A DNA stretch of 64,000 nucleotides from Dactylorhiza incarnata (lineage: Eukaryota > Streptophyta > Magnoliopsida > Asparagales > Orchidaceae). The DNA lies in NCBI GenBank assembly GCA_033032865.1, contig JAWHQI010000079.1, forward strand, positions 7,258,501 through 7,322,500, written 5' to 3'. Position 1 is the first letter of the stretch. Each line of letters opens with the position of its first letter. The position numbers and the translations under genes are program-made. Shown here piece after piece: positions 45,551-57,000 of the stretch. Under the pieces are notes generated by a model. That model saw only the letters and a list, made by a program, of their open reading frames with translations. It was not told where the DNA came from and did not search any database.

Positions 45551-45565
45551 GTCCTTAAGCTGGAC
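45551..45565 (-). promoter_or_regulatory. T4 post-ORF hairpin 1
   Basis: The minus strand reads GTCC-AGCTTAA-GGAC. T1 has GTCT-AGCTTAA-AGAC at 7803-7817: same loop, one compensated base pair. Confidence 0.55.
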
Positions 45566-45651
45566 TTAATACCAGTATTAAGCAGTTTTAATAACATTGT
45601 CTAAGCATAAAGCGAAAACTAATAAATCCTAATTATTACATGCCAAAAGGA

Positions 45652-46134
45652 TCAACTATAAGTTGATTTACTGAAAATGAACAAAATGGGTCCGAAGACC
45701 CGATAGCAGCACATCAGAAGATCAGGAGCTTTCCATCTCCATATTTCATCTTTCTTCATCCTCTTCCTCTCCTCCAATCCGCGGTCATGGATGAAGTAAC
45801 GCTTTCCACCCTGCACCCAGTCTTTCAAGGAAAAAGCAGGCAATGATGATGAAGTGGAATAGACGATTGAATTCATCATTGCCAACTGCTTTCCCTGCCA
45901 AGACTGCCTCTCAAAATTACCCAAGAATGGGTCTATAAATTCAAGCGCCTGCAGAGGGATAAATGAAATATCAGACATTAATGCAATAGGGGAAGCAGTT
46001 AGGTTGACCTTATCAGCATAATCACTAAAAGAAAGAGGATTAGGAAATAAAATGGACGAAGGACTAAAAGAATCAAACAAAGGAGGAGTGATCCCGGTTT
46101 CACTCCTGGCAGGATCCATGGATAGATCTCTGTC
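45652..46134 (-). pseudogene. T4 zinc-knuckle ORF, C-terminal part
   Basis: Continues the 47944-47111 reading frame when solo LTR L2 and one TSD copy are ignored. The combined ORF would be about 438 codons. This part holds SETGITPPLFD, matching SETGTTPPIFD in T2. Its C-terminus (…LFIFSKSTYS) differs from the LPVHF tail of T1-T3. Confidence 0.75.
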
Positions 46135-46139
46135 GGTGT

Positions 46140-47110
46140 TGTTGGAGTTACCATTGTGATCTAGAAGTGGTCAAACATGTAATATCACTGCCAACGCGAT
46201 ATGAGCCTACAGGGTCGCACATAAGAGCGTGTGGAGAAGTTGGAAGATTGACTGTGTTGGTAAAGGTTACCAATCACCATATAGAATGGGGGAAGTCCAG
46301 CAAATGTTGCTGTCGGAATTCGTCGGATATGATTCGTCGGATTCGTCGGAAGTCGTCGGATGGTTCCGTGGAAACTCGACGAATTAATACAGAGTCCCTT
46401 AACTCGGCAAATGTTGCCGTCTGATCGGATTCGTCGGAATTCGTCGGATCGTTCCGTGGAAACTCGACGAATTGTTACAGAGATCCTTAACTCGGCAAGC
46501 GTTGCCGTCTGATCTGATTCGTCGGATTCATCGGATTGTCCCGTGAAAACTCGACGAATGCTGTTCCGTGGAATCCCGAAGAATCGTAACAGAAACCCCA
46601 ATTCTGCTGTGCGGTCTGCGGATAGCGATTCTTCTAGAAGCCTGTTTATGCTTTGGGTATAAATAGATCTTCTTTTAGGGTTCTAAATACACGAAGGAAT
46701 CGAGCCGACGGAAAGAGTTCCGCCTCTCGCCCTAGCCGACGGAAAGAGTTCCGCCGTCTCGTTCGCCTCCGCCGACCTCCTCTCCGGCGATCGTCGTCGT
46801 GATTGCTCTTCCTGGAGCGAACCTAGCAGTTCGTGGAAGTGCAAGGTGCAGTCGTTCTTCTCCTGGCTTGTGTGGATCATTGTAGAGACGTAGACATAAT
46901 TCTACGTGAGAACTCTCTTTGCCGCCAACAGGAATCTTCTTCGTGGAGCATCTAGGTTGGATTTGATCCAATCCCGCAAAGGTAATTTCATACCTAGCAT
47001 TTTGTTAACTTCTTGATTCAATATTCATGGCCGATCCAAGTCTTTTTGGGTTGTTTCTCTTTTATTCCGCTGCGCCTACATGTGATGTATGGTTCTAGAA
47101 AAACCCAACA
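46140..47110 (+). mobile_element. Copia solo LTR L2
   Basis: 971 bp, TGTTGGAG…CCCAACA, flanked by a perfect TSD, GGTGT (46135-46139 and 47111-47115). U3 has 'TCGTCGGATT' repeats (46310-46570); TATAAATAG is at 46658-46666. Same family as L1. It interrupts the T4 ORF in frame. Confidence 0.95.
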
Positions 47111-47944
47111 GGTGTCATATGAGTCATAGCGAGGGGAATTCGGGAGCTCAAGGTCCTCTGTGGTGAGGTGGACCTCCTCATCCAATAAGGAAGTACAAAC
47201 CTCCTCATCAGAAGAGGAATCCTCCTCATCCCACTTCGGCGCATCATCGTGGGCCAAGGAGTCACACTCCCCATCGGAGAGAATAACATCCTCGTCCCAC
47301 TTTGATGCAACCTCAGGCTCCGAATGAACCTCCTGCACAACATCATCAACCAACTCAAAAGGAATAGGAATAGAAAATTCTTGCAAAGAAAGAGGAGGAA
47401 CAACGGTACTAACATCAGGGAATATATAAACAGGTTCCTCAGGGGGTGAATCCAAAAGAGGAGATGAACGCAAAGGGAGAGGAATCTCCACCACGTCATC
47501 ACACTGAGCAGTTGAAAGTCTGATGGGAATATCTGCAGCAGTCCCCCATAGACAAGGTGGTACTGTGAACTCATCATCAGAATCAGAAGGGGCAACCAAA
47601 TGAGAGGTGGATGGACAAACACGGACATCCGGTTCATCATCCATCTCCAACTGGCGCTGGAATTCTGCACAGTCTTTCAATGAATGCTCAGTGCTATGAC
47701 AACACAAACATAATTTTCTATTCCTCGTCAGTCCTTGCGGGGCCGGTGAGGAATACAAAAATGATGGAAGTGGCGAAGAAGAGTGACCATAAGACTTGGG
47801 TACAGTGTATGAAGTGTCGTAGGAAAACGATGCTTCATGCACTGAGCCACGAGAATTATGCCCACCATCTTCAGTGGGGCACTCATCACTAGAATGCCTA
47901 GCATCCCCACACCATTTGCAACGGATATTTAGATAAGAAAACAT
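47111..47944 (-). pseudogene. T4 zinc-knuckle ORF, N-terminal part
   Basis: ATG at 47944 (minus): MFSYLNIRCKWCGDARHSSDEC, then a linker and CLCCHSTEHSLKDC, two CX2CX4HX4C knuckles spaced as in T2 and T3. An acidic tail follows (DEDVILSDGECDS, EEDSSSDEE). The frame is open up to SYDT, where L2 is inserted. Homologous to the T2 and T3 ORFs with clear divergence, so the dual-knuckle protein is conserved across sub-families. Confidence 0.8.
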
Positions 47945-48170
47945 GGTGCAAAGGAAGATAATTCACCAATAGAAATATTCTAAGCAAGAATTAACTATAC
48001 ACACACAATAAAATTGAAAACCTGCTTTTGAGAAATTGCAAATAAAGATTAGAAACAAAAAAATTAAAAGATGCTACTTATATAACAAGAAATACAAAAG
48101 ATGGTATAAACAAAGGGCACAAGGGCTTCTATCTCTTGTCTCCCTCTCCAGCAAACTCACACGTCTGTGT

Positions 48171-48188
48171 TCCCCGGCAACGGCGCCA
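48171..48188 (-). other. T4 primer binding site (tRNA-Asp type)
   Basis: The minus strand reads TGGCGCCGTTGCCGGGGA, six bases from the LTR end at 48195. Confidence 0.85.
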
Positions 48189-48194
48189 AAAACT

Positions 48195-49321
48195 TGATGC
48201 GCGAATCCTACACACCACTATAGGTGGTAGTAAGACTGCGGCACGAAACGACAGTGAACACAAACAAGCCACACCACAAGGCACACCTCAAAATGATAAG
48301 CAAGAATACCAAAATCACATAGACATAATTAAGTATAAATGCTAATAGTCAAAACACACTTCATCAAACATATAAGAAATCCAACTAAGCTATCACTACA
48401 AGGGGAGGTGAGTGTGCGAAATCGACCGACTCCGAAGTCTTGTTGAGGGTTCACGGAAGGAATCGTCGGGTTGTCAATCCGCGTCCAAGCTCGGTCCTCA
48501 ACTGCGTCCGGGGTAGAGAGAGCTATAACTACTCTCCAATGGACCCGTCTTCTTCGTGTCACGAACCGGTGGAATGATCACACAAGCTGCTCCGATCTTG
48601 AAGAAGAAGGCTAGGTTGATTCCCTTCTTGAAGCTCTTGGATGAAGGATATGGCCGAGAGGAAGCTCCGATGAAGATTTGGCGTTGAAAGCTTGCCCGGA
48701 GCTCCTCCCTAAGGTGGGCGGTGAAGAAGGAGGTGAAACCCTGCAAAAAGGGCGGAAACGGCGCAGCTGGGCGGAGTCGGGAGATGGATCCCGACCTAAA
48801 ATCGCGCTTGCCTATTTATAGGCGGAGCAGAAATAAACAACGCGCACGATCAGACGCACGACCAATGGTCGTGCGCGAAGGAATACCTCTGATCGTGCGC
48901 GAAGAACCTGTAGCTCAATCCAGATCTGCACAAAAGCGCACGGTCAGCGGCGCACGACCAGTGGTCGTGCGCGAAGAAGGCCAATGATCGTGCGCCGTCG
49001 CTCAGTCTGGGAGGGGAATTAACGCACGACCACTGGTCGTGCGCCTGATCATGCGCTAAGGAATGCGCACGATCAGTGGCCTTTTTGACTGAAAATTCCC
49101 CAGAACCAATCCCGAGTGTCGCACAACCCTTGGACCTGCATGAAAATATACCAGACCTCAGAATTACATGAAATCACACCAAGATGGGGCATAAATGTGC
49201 ACTAAGCAATGAAATGGGCAACGTGATCAAATATGAATGAAAACATGCCTAAAATGTAGTGCAAAGACTAGATAATCGGTCCAGATGAGTCCATAAATGT
49301 GTATATAATTGGGACTCATCA
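48195..49321 (-). repeat. T4 5' LTR with internal deletion
   Basis: 1127 bp against 1485 bp for the 3' LTR. About 355 bp is missing where 'CGACAGTG' (48254) joins 'AACACAAACAAGCC'; the missing part corresponds to 30669-31023 and includes the AATTGCTAG palindrome. CAGTG/CACTG similarity at the ends suggests a microhomology deletion. Confidence 0.9.
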
Positions 49322-50102
49322 ATGCCAAACCTGGTCATCATTTTCTCACTATGTTGAGGAAATTCTTCTGAGACGATCCTTTGAGAAAAATGTATGAATA
49401 GACATATCCGACTTAGAACTCAGATCTTCCCGCCCCTTTCTCTAGTGATAACCGCTCGGCCTCTTGTACAACAAAGTGAGGAGGTGGTGGGATTAGGTCT
49501 TCTGGATGCATGGAACTTCGATCTAAGTTGAGCATAGGCGCGCATCAATCGTAGAACTGGAAGATTGGAAAACCTTCAGTTCTCAGTTACGAGACTTGCT
49601 TAGCGACTTTTTCGTCAGCGTCAGCTAGACCATACCTGGTCAACCAAACATAAGGATAGACTATAGACTATAGACTTGTTCAGCCCATATCACGGGACGT
49701 CTTTGAGAGGTTAGCTACAAAACAGACTGGCTTGAATGCTACCCAAACACCGATTCTACTCGAACGTTTTCAGTCTCACTACCCTCACTTGTTTTGTCAT
49801 TTACTAGCTTTTGAGCTAGTTTCCGAATGCGTTGGGTCTTTTTTCCCAAGTCCAAGTGCCCGTGAAGTAGAGAATGGTTACCTGCTAGGAGGCCTAGGGT
49901 TTGGAAACTGAATTGCTCACCCTCCCGGAGATGAAGAAAGCCTCTTCATATTTCTCTAATCAGCTCCTCTCTTGATAGCTTTTCGTTTCTTTATTCTAAA
50001 AAAGCACCTACTAAAAGTCTATCTATTTCTGCTCACAATTAGATAAGCTAGCTTCGGGAATTCTCTTTAGCCCTTCTGCCGCGTCTTGTTGAGGCGGAGT
50101 AT
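49322..50102. other. Unassigned sequence between T4 and T5
   Basis: No ORF or transposon motif recognised. Its mixed base composition and lack of repeats look unlike the flanks and recall plant mitochondrial intergenic DNA, but I cannot test this. Confidence 0.25.
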
Positions 50103-51800
50103 TGATGAGTCCCAATTATATACATATTTTTGGACTCATTTGGGCTGGTATTCTAGTCTTTGCACCACATTTTAGGCACGTTTTCATTCATTTGTACTAT
50201 TCCATGCTATGTGCACTTTTAAGCCCATTCCGGTGTGCAATTGCGCTCCTTGCTGTTGGGGGCAAGCACTTGGTGCTCCCCTTCCCTTCTTCTATGTTTT
50301 TCTGATGCTGGACGTGTATTCCCAGCCATTGTATCTTGTATGCAGGTGGCCGGTTCGTCCCGTTTTCCCCAGAAGTAATGTCTATACATATCGCACGGTC
50401 GTGCGTTTCCTTGACGCACGGTCTGTGCGGTCGTGCGTTTGTGTGTGGGAAGAAAATGGAGCGTCGGAGTTTACTCGTGCGTTTTAACGCACGGGCGAAT
50501 TCGCCCGTGCGTGAGTAAAATGCACGGTCGACCTGTATCTTTGTGATTTCAGAGCGTCGGATTTTGCCCGTGCGTTTGTACGCACGGGCGGTGTTGATCG
50601 TGCATGAGCAAAATGCACAGACGGCGCAGCGTCTTCCCCAAGTCACATTTTATCATTTAATAACGCACGGTCTGCGCACGGTCGTGCGTTCGACCGTGCG
50701 TGACCATTTTCTGACAGTTTTTCTATTTAAGCCACAGGTCTTGCCCTATTCTGGATCGACCTTTTTTCCCGCTCCCAGAGCTCCAGTTCTGCGCCCTTTT
50801 CGCCGTCCATCGCCGCACACCTTTGGGAGGAGCTCCGGCCGCCGTTCTCTTGCAAATCTCAAGCCGGAGCATCCTCTAGGCCTCTTCCATTGATCGTGCA
50901 CCTCCAAAGCTCCATTTCGAGGGATTTCCTGCTGCATATATGAAGTTCTCCGGTGAGATCGTGACCAGAGAAGATTGACGGAGAAGATGGGTATAATAGA
51001 AGAAGGTGACAGCTCTTCCGGACCCCGGACGGCAGTTGGAGCCCGAGCCCGGACGAGGATTGACAACCCTAGATTCCGGCCGTGAACCTCCGATGAGTCT
51101 CCGTGCTTTGGTTGTAATCTAAACCCCCTTTATACTGTAGTATTGTTTTCCTTTATATTTTGGGTGTATGAACAATGTTTGCTTAAACCTTATTATGTTA
51201 TTTTTGTATTTCATGTTTATGTGAAATTGATATGTGTGGTTTATGCAAGTGAGGAGCGCCCCATTCCATCCTCCATCCCGCCGTCACGTTCGTGTGCCGC
51301 ACTAGCAATTGCTAGTGGCGTGCTTGTCGACGAGGTGCTTGCGACCCTCATCCGTATGCCTACTCTTCCATCCGCCTAGCGAAGCGTGGCATAACGGCCC
51401 ATGTAATCCATTCGCCTAACGAAGCAGCGCGCTCAAGGCCTGCACAGTTCGATTCCGCTTGCCTACTCGTCCATCCGCCCTTGCGACGCAGTGCGCTCAA
51501 GGCCTGCCTAGTCTCCATCCCGCCAAGCGAAGCATTGCATAGCGACATTGCATAGGAGTAGTTATAGTTGTTTTTTTCTTTATTTTTCACAATCCAAATC
51601 CCCCGTTTCCGCATCCATCCGACGTAAAGGACTTCAATCTCAAGTCCTTCCTCAATAGATAACTCCACCTTACTGTGTTCCTTCGAGATCGATACTTGGG
51701 GATTCATTCCCATTTTATATTACTTGAACGATCGGTATACTGCCGTTTCGTGCCGCAGTCTTACTACCGCCTATAGCGGTGTGCTAAGATTTGTGCATCA
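50103..51800 (+). mobile_element. T5: solo LTR of a T-family element
   Basis: 1698 bp, TGATGAGTCC…GTGCATCA, flanked by a perfect TSD, AGTAT (50098-50102 and 51801-51805). U3 palindromes are of a third sequence type (CGCACGGTCGTGCG, ACGCACGGGCG; 50395-50700). TATTTAAG lies at 50724. U5 has CTAGCAATTGCTAG near 51303 and the CGAAGC cassettes. Confidence 0.95.
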
Positions 51801-52863
51801 AGTATAGGAGATGGGTGGACTTTCTCTCTGACATACGTCCTGATTGAGTAATTGACCACCTCCGGGTCGGGGAATTCGTACTAAAAAATAGGTGTCAATC
51901 TCTCCACCCGAATGATTCATTCAGTGTGAGCTCTTCACTTGATGAGTTTGTAGACTTATGCCAAGTGGCTGAAAGAGTTCTCCTCGTGATCTTACAAGTA
52001 TGGTATCTTCACGAATCGAGAGTGTTAAACGCTCAAATCTGACTCTATCAGAATCTGTACGAATTGAAAGTTTTCAGCATGACGCATCAAATGCGGGACA
52101 AATTCTGCGTATAGCGTCTCAGAACAGTGAGATTTGGGTGTTAGCATGCCAAACCTGGGGGTATTTTCGCAATCTCTTAGGCTAGAATCTGGCTATTGGC
52201 GGACCAAGCAAGGAAATCTATGAATAGGACCAAGGGGCACCTTTGAAGGCAGATCACTCTCTTTGGGCTACTCTCTCCCCGGGTTTCTTTGGTGGGGGGG
52301 GGGGGGGGGGGGGGGGGGGGGAAGAGTGCCTCCAAAGGTGCCCCAAGCTTAGCATTGGCTTAGGAGGGGAAGTGCTCTAAGATCTTCCGGGTGTGTGGTG
52401 GGACCTCCTCGCCGAGCCCTCGGTCATGTTACTAGTTCCTTAAGTCTTCGGCCTAGCGCTCTCCCTTGAGAGAAGTAAGTGTGAGGTCACCCCCTCTTTT
52501 GGGGACCCCGAACTCCACAAGAGACCAAGTATTGGTTTCAACATTTATGGTGCGGTGAGCATGGAGAGTGACCAACACAGAAAATCTCAAGCTGAGCTCC
52601 ATGGCTGGAGATGTAGGAGATGGACCCGACCCAGGCCACTCATAGCCGCCAGTGGCTGTGGTGAGACGATGGAGATATTCAAAAACATCAAGCGGGAGGT
52701 CCTGCAGACCTTGTAGCTAGATTTTGCCATGATAGGCGAATGCGAGAGAGGAGGTGGTCCAGAGGTCCCATCCCAGTAGATGGCCAGGAGCACTCCCGAC
52801 CAGCAATCCGGGAAGGAGGCATCGGCGGAGGCGAGTGGGGAGGCATCCAACCCCCACTCGCCC
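51801..52863. other. Unassigned sequence with a G28 tract
   Basis: No credible ORF. Contains a G28 tract (52294-52321) inside an inverted repeat (52234-52251 and 52327-52344). 'TTGGTTTCAACATTTATGGTGC' starts at about 52533 and resembles the LTR-end/PBS junction of the gypsy element at 27780-27800. That hints at another Tat-like LTR, which is not proven. Confidence 0.4.
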
Positions 52864-53950
52864 TGTTGAAATTATTGAAGTGAAGTAGAAGGTGGCCGGC
52901 GGTCTGTATATTAGTGACCGCAGAGTCCGGGCGGTCTCTGTGCTGGTGCTCTGCCGGTCTGGCTCTGGCGGTCTTCTGTGATTGGTCAGTTTGTTCAAAT
53001 CGGGCGGTCTGTTCTTAAGTAACCGTTGTGACCGGGCGACTTATGCAGGTTGATCTGGCGACTTGTCTGGAGTTGTCCAGATGTTCTTGGTTTTCTCTAT
53101 GCGGTCTAAGGAAGGAGTGATCTGTGTCCGCACGGCTTGTGCGCGGTCTGCTGCTGATTTGCAGTCTTGGACATGGTGTTTTCCAAGTGGTGTGATCGCG
53201 TGGTCTGCTCTGTGAGACCGCTAGCAATCTAATGGGTGGTGACTGTACCTCTCTTGCAGCGGTGATGACATCCATCCTCTCACCTATAAATAGGGGTGCA
53301 GGGCCCGTCATTCTTAACGAGAACTGCAAGAACTAGAGCCTGGGTTGTTTTGTGCGGTCTCAATTTTGAGGTTGGGCAGTCTCGGAAGCGAGTTGACTGC
53401 TTGTTGTGTTCGCAAGTTTGCGGTCAGCAGATTGCGGTCTACTTCCTTGGTGATTTCCCAGTGACTTGATTAAACAATTCGGCAACGGCTTATCTGCGGA
53501 CTGATTTATGTTGTTCTTGTGCTGTTCGCAGCGAGCTCGGCGATCAAGCGACCTTCTGTGGTTAGGCGATCTGAGTTGCGATTTGGCGACAACTTCTGTT
53601 CTCTGTTCTGTTCAATAAGCTCCAGTTCGTGCGGTCTGAGGTGGCGGTCTTGCAGTGCAGGTCATCTTGCCTGTATTTTGTTCGTGCGGTCTCAGGACAA
53701 GCCGGGCGGTCTCTAGAGTGCAGCGGTCTGTGCGGTCTCTGCTTTGTCAGGTCGCCAGATTTGTCTTTTTTGTTGTGTGTTGTTCTTCTCTCCTTCGTGA
53801 TTCTTATGAATCATATCTCGCCATGTATGTCACAAAATGTAATGAAGTTTTGTGATTCAATAAAGACTATTGTGTTGCTGTGTGGCATTGTGGTTGTTTG
53901 ACTATAACTCAGTTGATGCAACTCCTGCTTACTCCTAAACGGTTCATTAA
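52864..53950 (+). repeat. P 5' LTR
   Basis: Starts TGTTGAAATT; TATAAATA at 53285-53292; many 'GCGGTCT' repeats throughout (52900-53740). The right end is uncertain (between about 53945 and 53960) because no clear CA precedes the PBS at the usual distance. Confidence 0.65.
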
Positions 53951-53961
53951 AATTTTTAACT

Positions 53962-53973
53962 TGGTATCAGAGC
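53962..53973 (+). other. P primer binding site (tRNA-iMet)
   Basis: TGGTATCAGAGC, the canonical copia primer site. Confidence 0.95.
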
Positions 53974-54050
53974 GAGGTTCTTGGAGTGGATAAGCAGTGT
54001 TCAAGTTGAGTTGCCATCGTTTTTGTGAAGAAGTAACCACATAGTTTGCC

Positions 54051-57000
54051 ATGGATGGTGGATACGCAAGAGGGCTTGGTATTGAACTCCTCACATCGAC
54101 TAACTTTAAGAAGTGGAAGTCATGTATGGAGAGTTACTTGCTTGGCGAGGATCTATGGGAGATAGTTGGAGGAGAAGACACACAAGAAGTTCATCTAGCA
54201 GGATATAATATGGCAGAGGTGAGACTTTGGAGGAGGACTAATGCAAAGGCATAGTTCACACTTAAGAGGGCTATCTCACCAGAGCTTTTCGATCACATCA
54301 TTGGATGTAAATCTGCTGCTGATATTTGGACGTCTTTGGACGGGCTGTTCAATAAGAAGAATATAGCTCGACTACAGTTTCTTGAAAATGAGTTGGCGAA
54401 GGCCTCTCAAGGTGATCTTTCCATATCTACTTTCTTTCTCAAGATGAAGAACCTCACAACAGAGATTTCTGCATTGGACCCTGATGAGCCCATCTCAGAG
54501 GCAAAACTGAAGAGGCATATCATCTGCGGGTTGCAGAAGGAGTATCTTGCCTTTGTGATGTCAGTTCAGGGTTGGGAAAATCAGCCATCTCTGTTGGAGC
54601 TGGAAAACTTACTTGCTTCGCAGGAAAGTTTGGCAAGACAGATGGCCGGGACTTCTATCTCTAGGGGACATAGCGATGTGTTGTTCTCTGGGAAGAAGAA
54701 GAAGAAGTGGGAGAAGAAGAAGACAGGTCATGATGGACCCTCTACTTTAGGTCAGCAGGATAGGGGTTATGCTCCTAAGTCTGATGAGAAGAAGAAGGGA
54801 GAGGGACCAAGGTGCTTCAGGTGCAATAAGACCGACCACTTCAAGAAGGATTGCCGGGTTAATCTTCAGCCGGGACATGCAGCGGAGAAGGAGAAGCCAA
54901 AGTCTGATGAAGCTGGATGGGGAGGAGCCTTTGCGGCCAATATGACAGCGATGCCCGTTAAGGCCTTGGCTGCCATCAACTTCGAAGAGGATTGGATCGT
55001 GGATTCAGGGTGTGGGCATCACCTCACCGGGGTTGAATCAAAGTTCTCTTCTTTGGCGCCTTACTCAGGTAACGATGCAATCATTACGGCTGATAATTCT
55101 GTTCATGCAGTAGAACAAGAAGATGTTGTCTCTCTGAGCAGTGATAAGGGTCCACTCACATTGAGGAGTGTTTATCACGTGCCGGGTATGAGGAAGAATC
55201 TCTTCTCTGTGACCAATGCGGTCGATGCTGGTTATCACGTTATGTTTGGCCCAACAGAAGTGAAGTTTCTTAAAACTCAACTGGAGATAAAGGGAGATGT
55301 AATTCATATTGGAAAGCGGGTAAAGGACTTGTTCGTTTTATCGACAAGTACCTATGTTGACAAGATGAAGACCAATGATAGCGCGACTATCTGGCAGGAA
55401 AGGTTGGGGCATGTAGGCATGGACAAATTGAAGGCTATGGCGGTAAGGGTTCTTGTCAAGGGTTTGCCTAGCACGTCCTCCTATGGAGATGGTCATGTTT
55501 GTGCGGGATGTCAGTTTGGTAAGTCTCATCGACTTCCACTTGATAAATCGCAAACAAGGTGCAAAGCGCCATTGGAGTGCATTCACAGTGATTTGATGAG
55601 ATCGACTGCCACCCCAAGTCTTGGAGGCAACATATATATGTTGGTGTTGATCGACGATTACACCAGATATGTCTGGGTGTATTATCTGAAAAAGAGGTCG
55701 GAAGCTTTTGCGAAGTTCGTGTAGTTCAAGGAGCTGGTGGAAGGCCTATTAGGCCTGCGGGTGAAAAAATTGAGAACTGACAATGGTGGGGAATTCACCT
55801 CTGGTGAGTTCTCAAGTTAATGCAGGAAGCACAGCGTCCAGAGAGAGCTCACTTGTGCCCATACTCCACAGCAAAATGGCATTGCAAAGAGGAAGATCCA
55901 TCATCTGACGGAAACCTGCAAATACTGGCTTCATGCCAAGAGTATCCCAAAGTCCTTTTGGGCGGAGGGAATGTCTTGTGCGGCATACGTCATCAACAGA
56001 ATGCCTCTAAGTCCTATCAATATGAAGACCCCTCACGAACTGATGTTCAAGGAGAAACCAAGTGTTGCACACCTTCGGGGTGTTCGGGTCCACCTGTTAT
56101 GTGCATATCCCTGATGCTCTTCGGACAAAGCTAGATGCGAAAGCAAGGAGGCTTGTCTTTGTTGGATATGATGAGCAGAAGAAGGGATGGAGATGCATGG
56201 ATCCTGAGACATGGAGATCAGTGGTATCTCGGGATGTGGTGTTCGATGAGGTGACTTCTTACAAGGAGAGTTCAGGAGTTGAACTACCGGAGAGCAGGGT
56301 TGATGAAAAAGGGAAGGCTGCGGGAAATCTTCAAGTGTAGTTGCCTGGTTCACCAGGAGCTCCAGCTGTGTCAAGCTCAAAGATAGAGGCTTCAGATTCT
56401 GGAAGCAGGGGGAGCGATGCTCCAAGTTCGCCTGGAAGAGGAGCTAGCACAGAAGAAGCAGCTGATGAGGTGGTTAGTCAGGTGCAACCTCTTAGGAGGT
56501 CGAAGTGGTCTATCAAGCCACCAGATCGTTACATAGGAGGAAACATGGTGAGCTTTGTCTCATGTTTCTTTGCTGGTCCCTTGGATGAGCGGGAGCCGTC
56601 GAGCTTTGAGAAGGCCAAAGGCGTGAAGCAGTGGGACATTGCTATGCAGGAGGAGATGGATGCTCTCAAGAAGAATGAGACTTGGTCTCTAGTGCCCAGG
56701 CTCAAGGGCATTACCCCTGTGACATGCAAGTGGGTCTATAAGCTCAAGAAGAAAGCTGACGGCACGATCAAGCGATACAAGGCTCGCCTTGTGGCTCGTG
56801 GGTTCTCACAGCAGCACGGAGAAGATTATGATGAGACGTTCAGTCCAGTGGCAAAGATGACTTCGGTTCGATTTGTTATTGCTTTGGCGGCATCCAGTGG
56901 ATGGGAGATTTGGCAGCTCGACATGAAGAATGCTTTCTTATATGGAGAGATTTACAAGGATATCTTCATGATCCAACCGCCGGGCTTCATCTCGGAGGAT

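Larger units (their letters stand above)
30607..49321 (-). mobile_element. T4: minus-strand T-family element hosting T3, L2 and a rearranged block
   Basis: Ends TGATGC…ACTCATCA with a perfect TSD, ATGCC (30602-30606 and 49322-49326). On the minus strand: 5' LTR 49321-48195 (internally deleted), tRNA-Asp PBS 48188-48171, dual-knuckle ORF 47944-45652 split by L2, then the post-ORF hairpin. The interior follows, split by T3, then a duplicated and rearranged block at 32092-34064, and the 3' LTR 32091-30607. No pol genes are present. Without insertions it would resemble T2 in layout. Confidence 0.9.
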
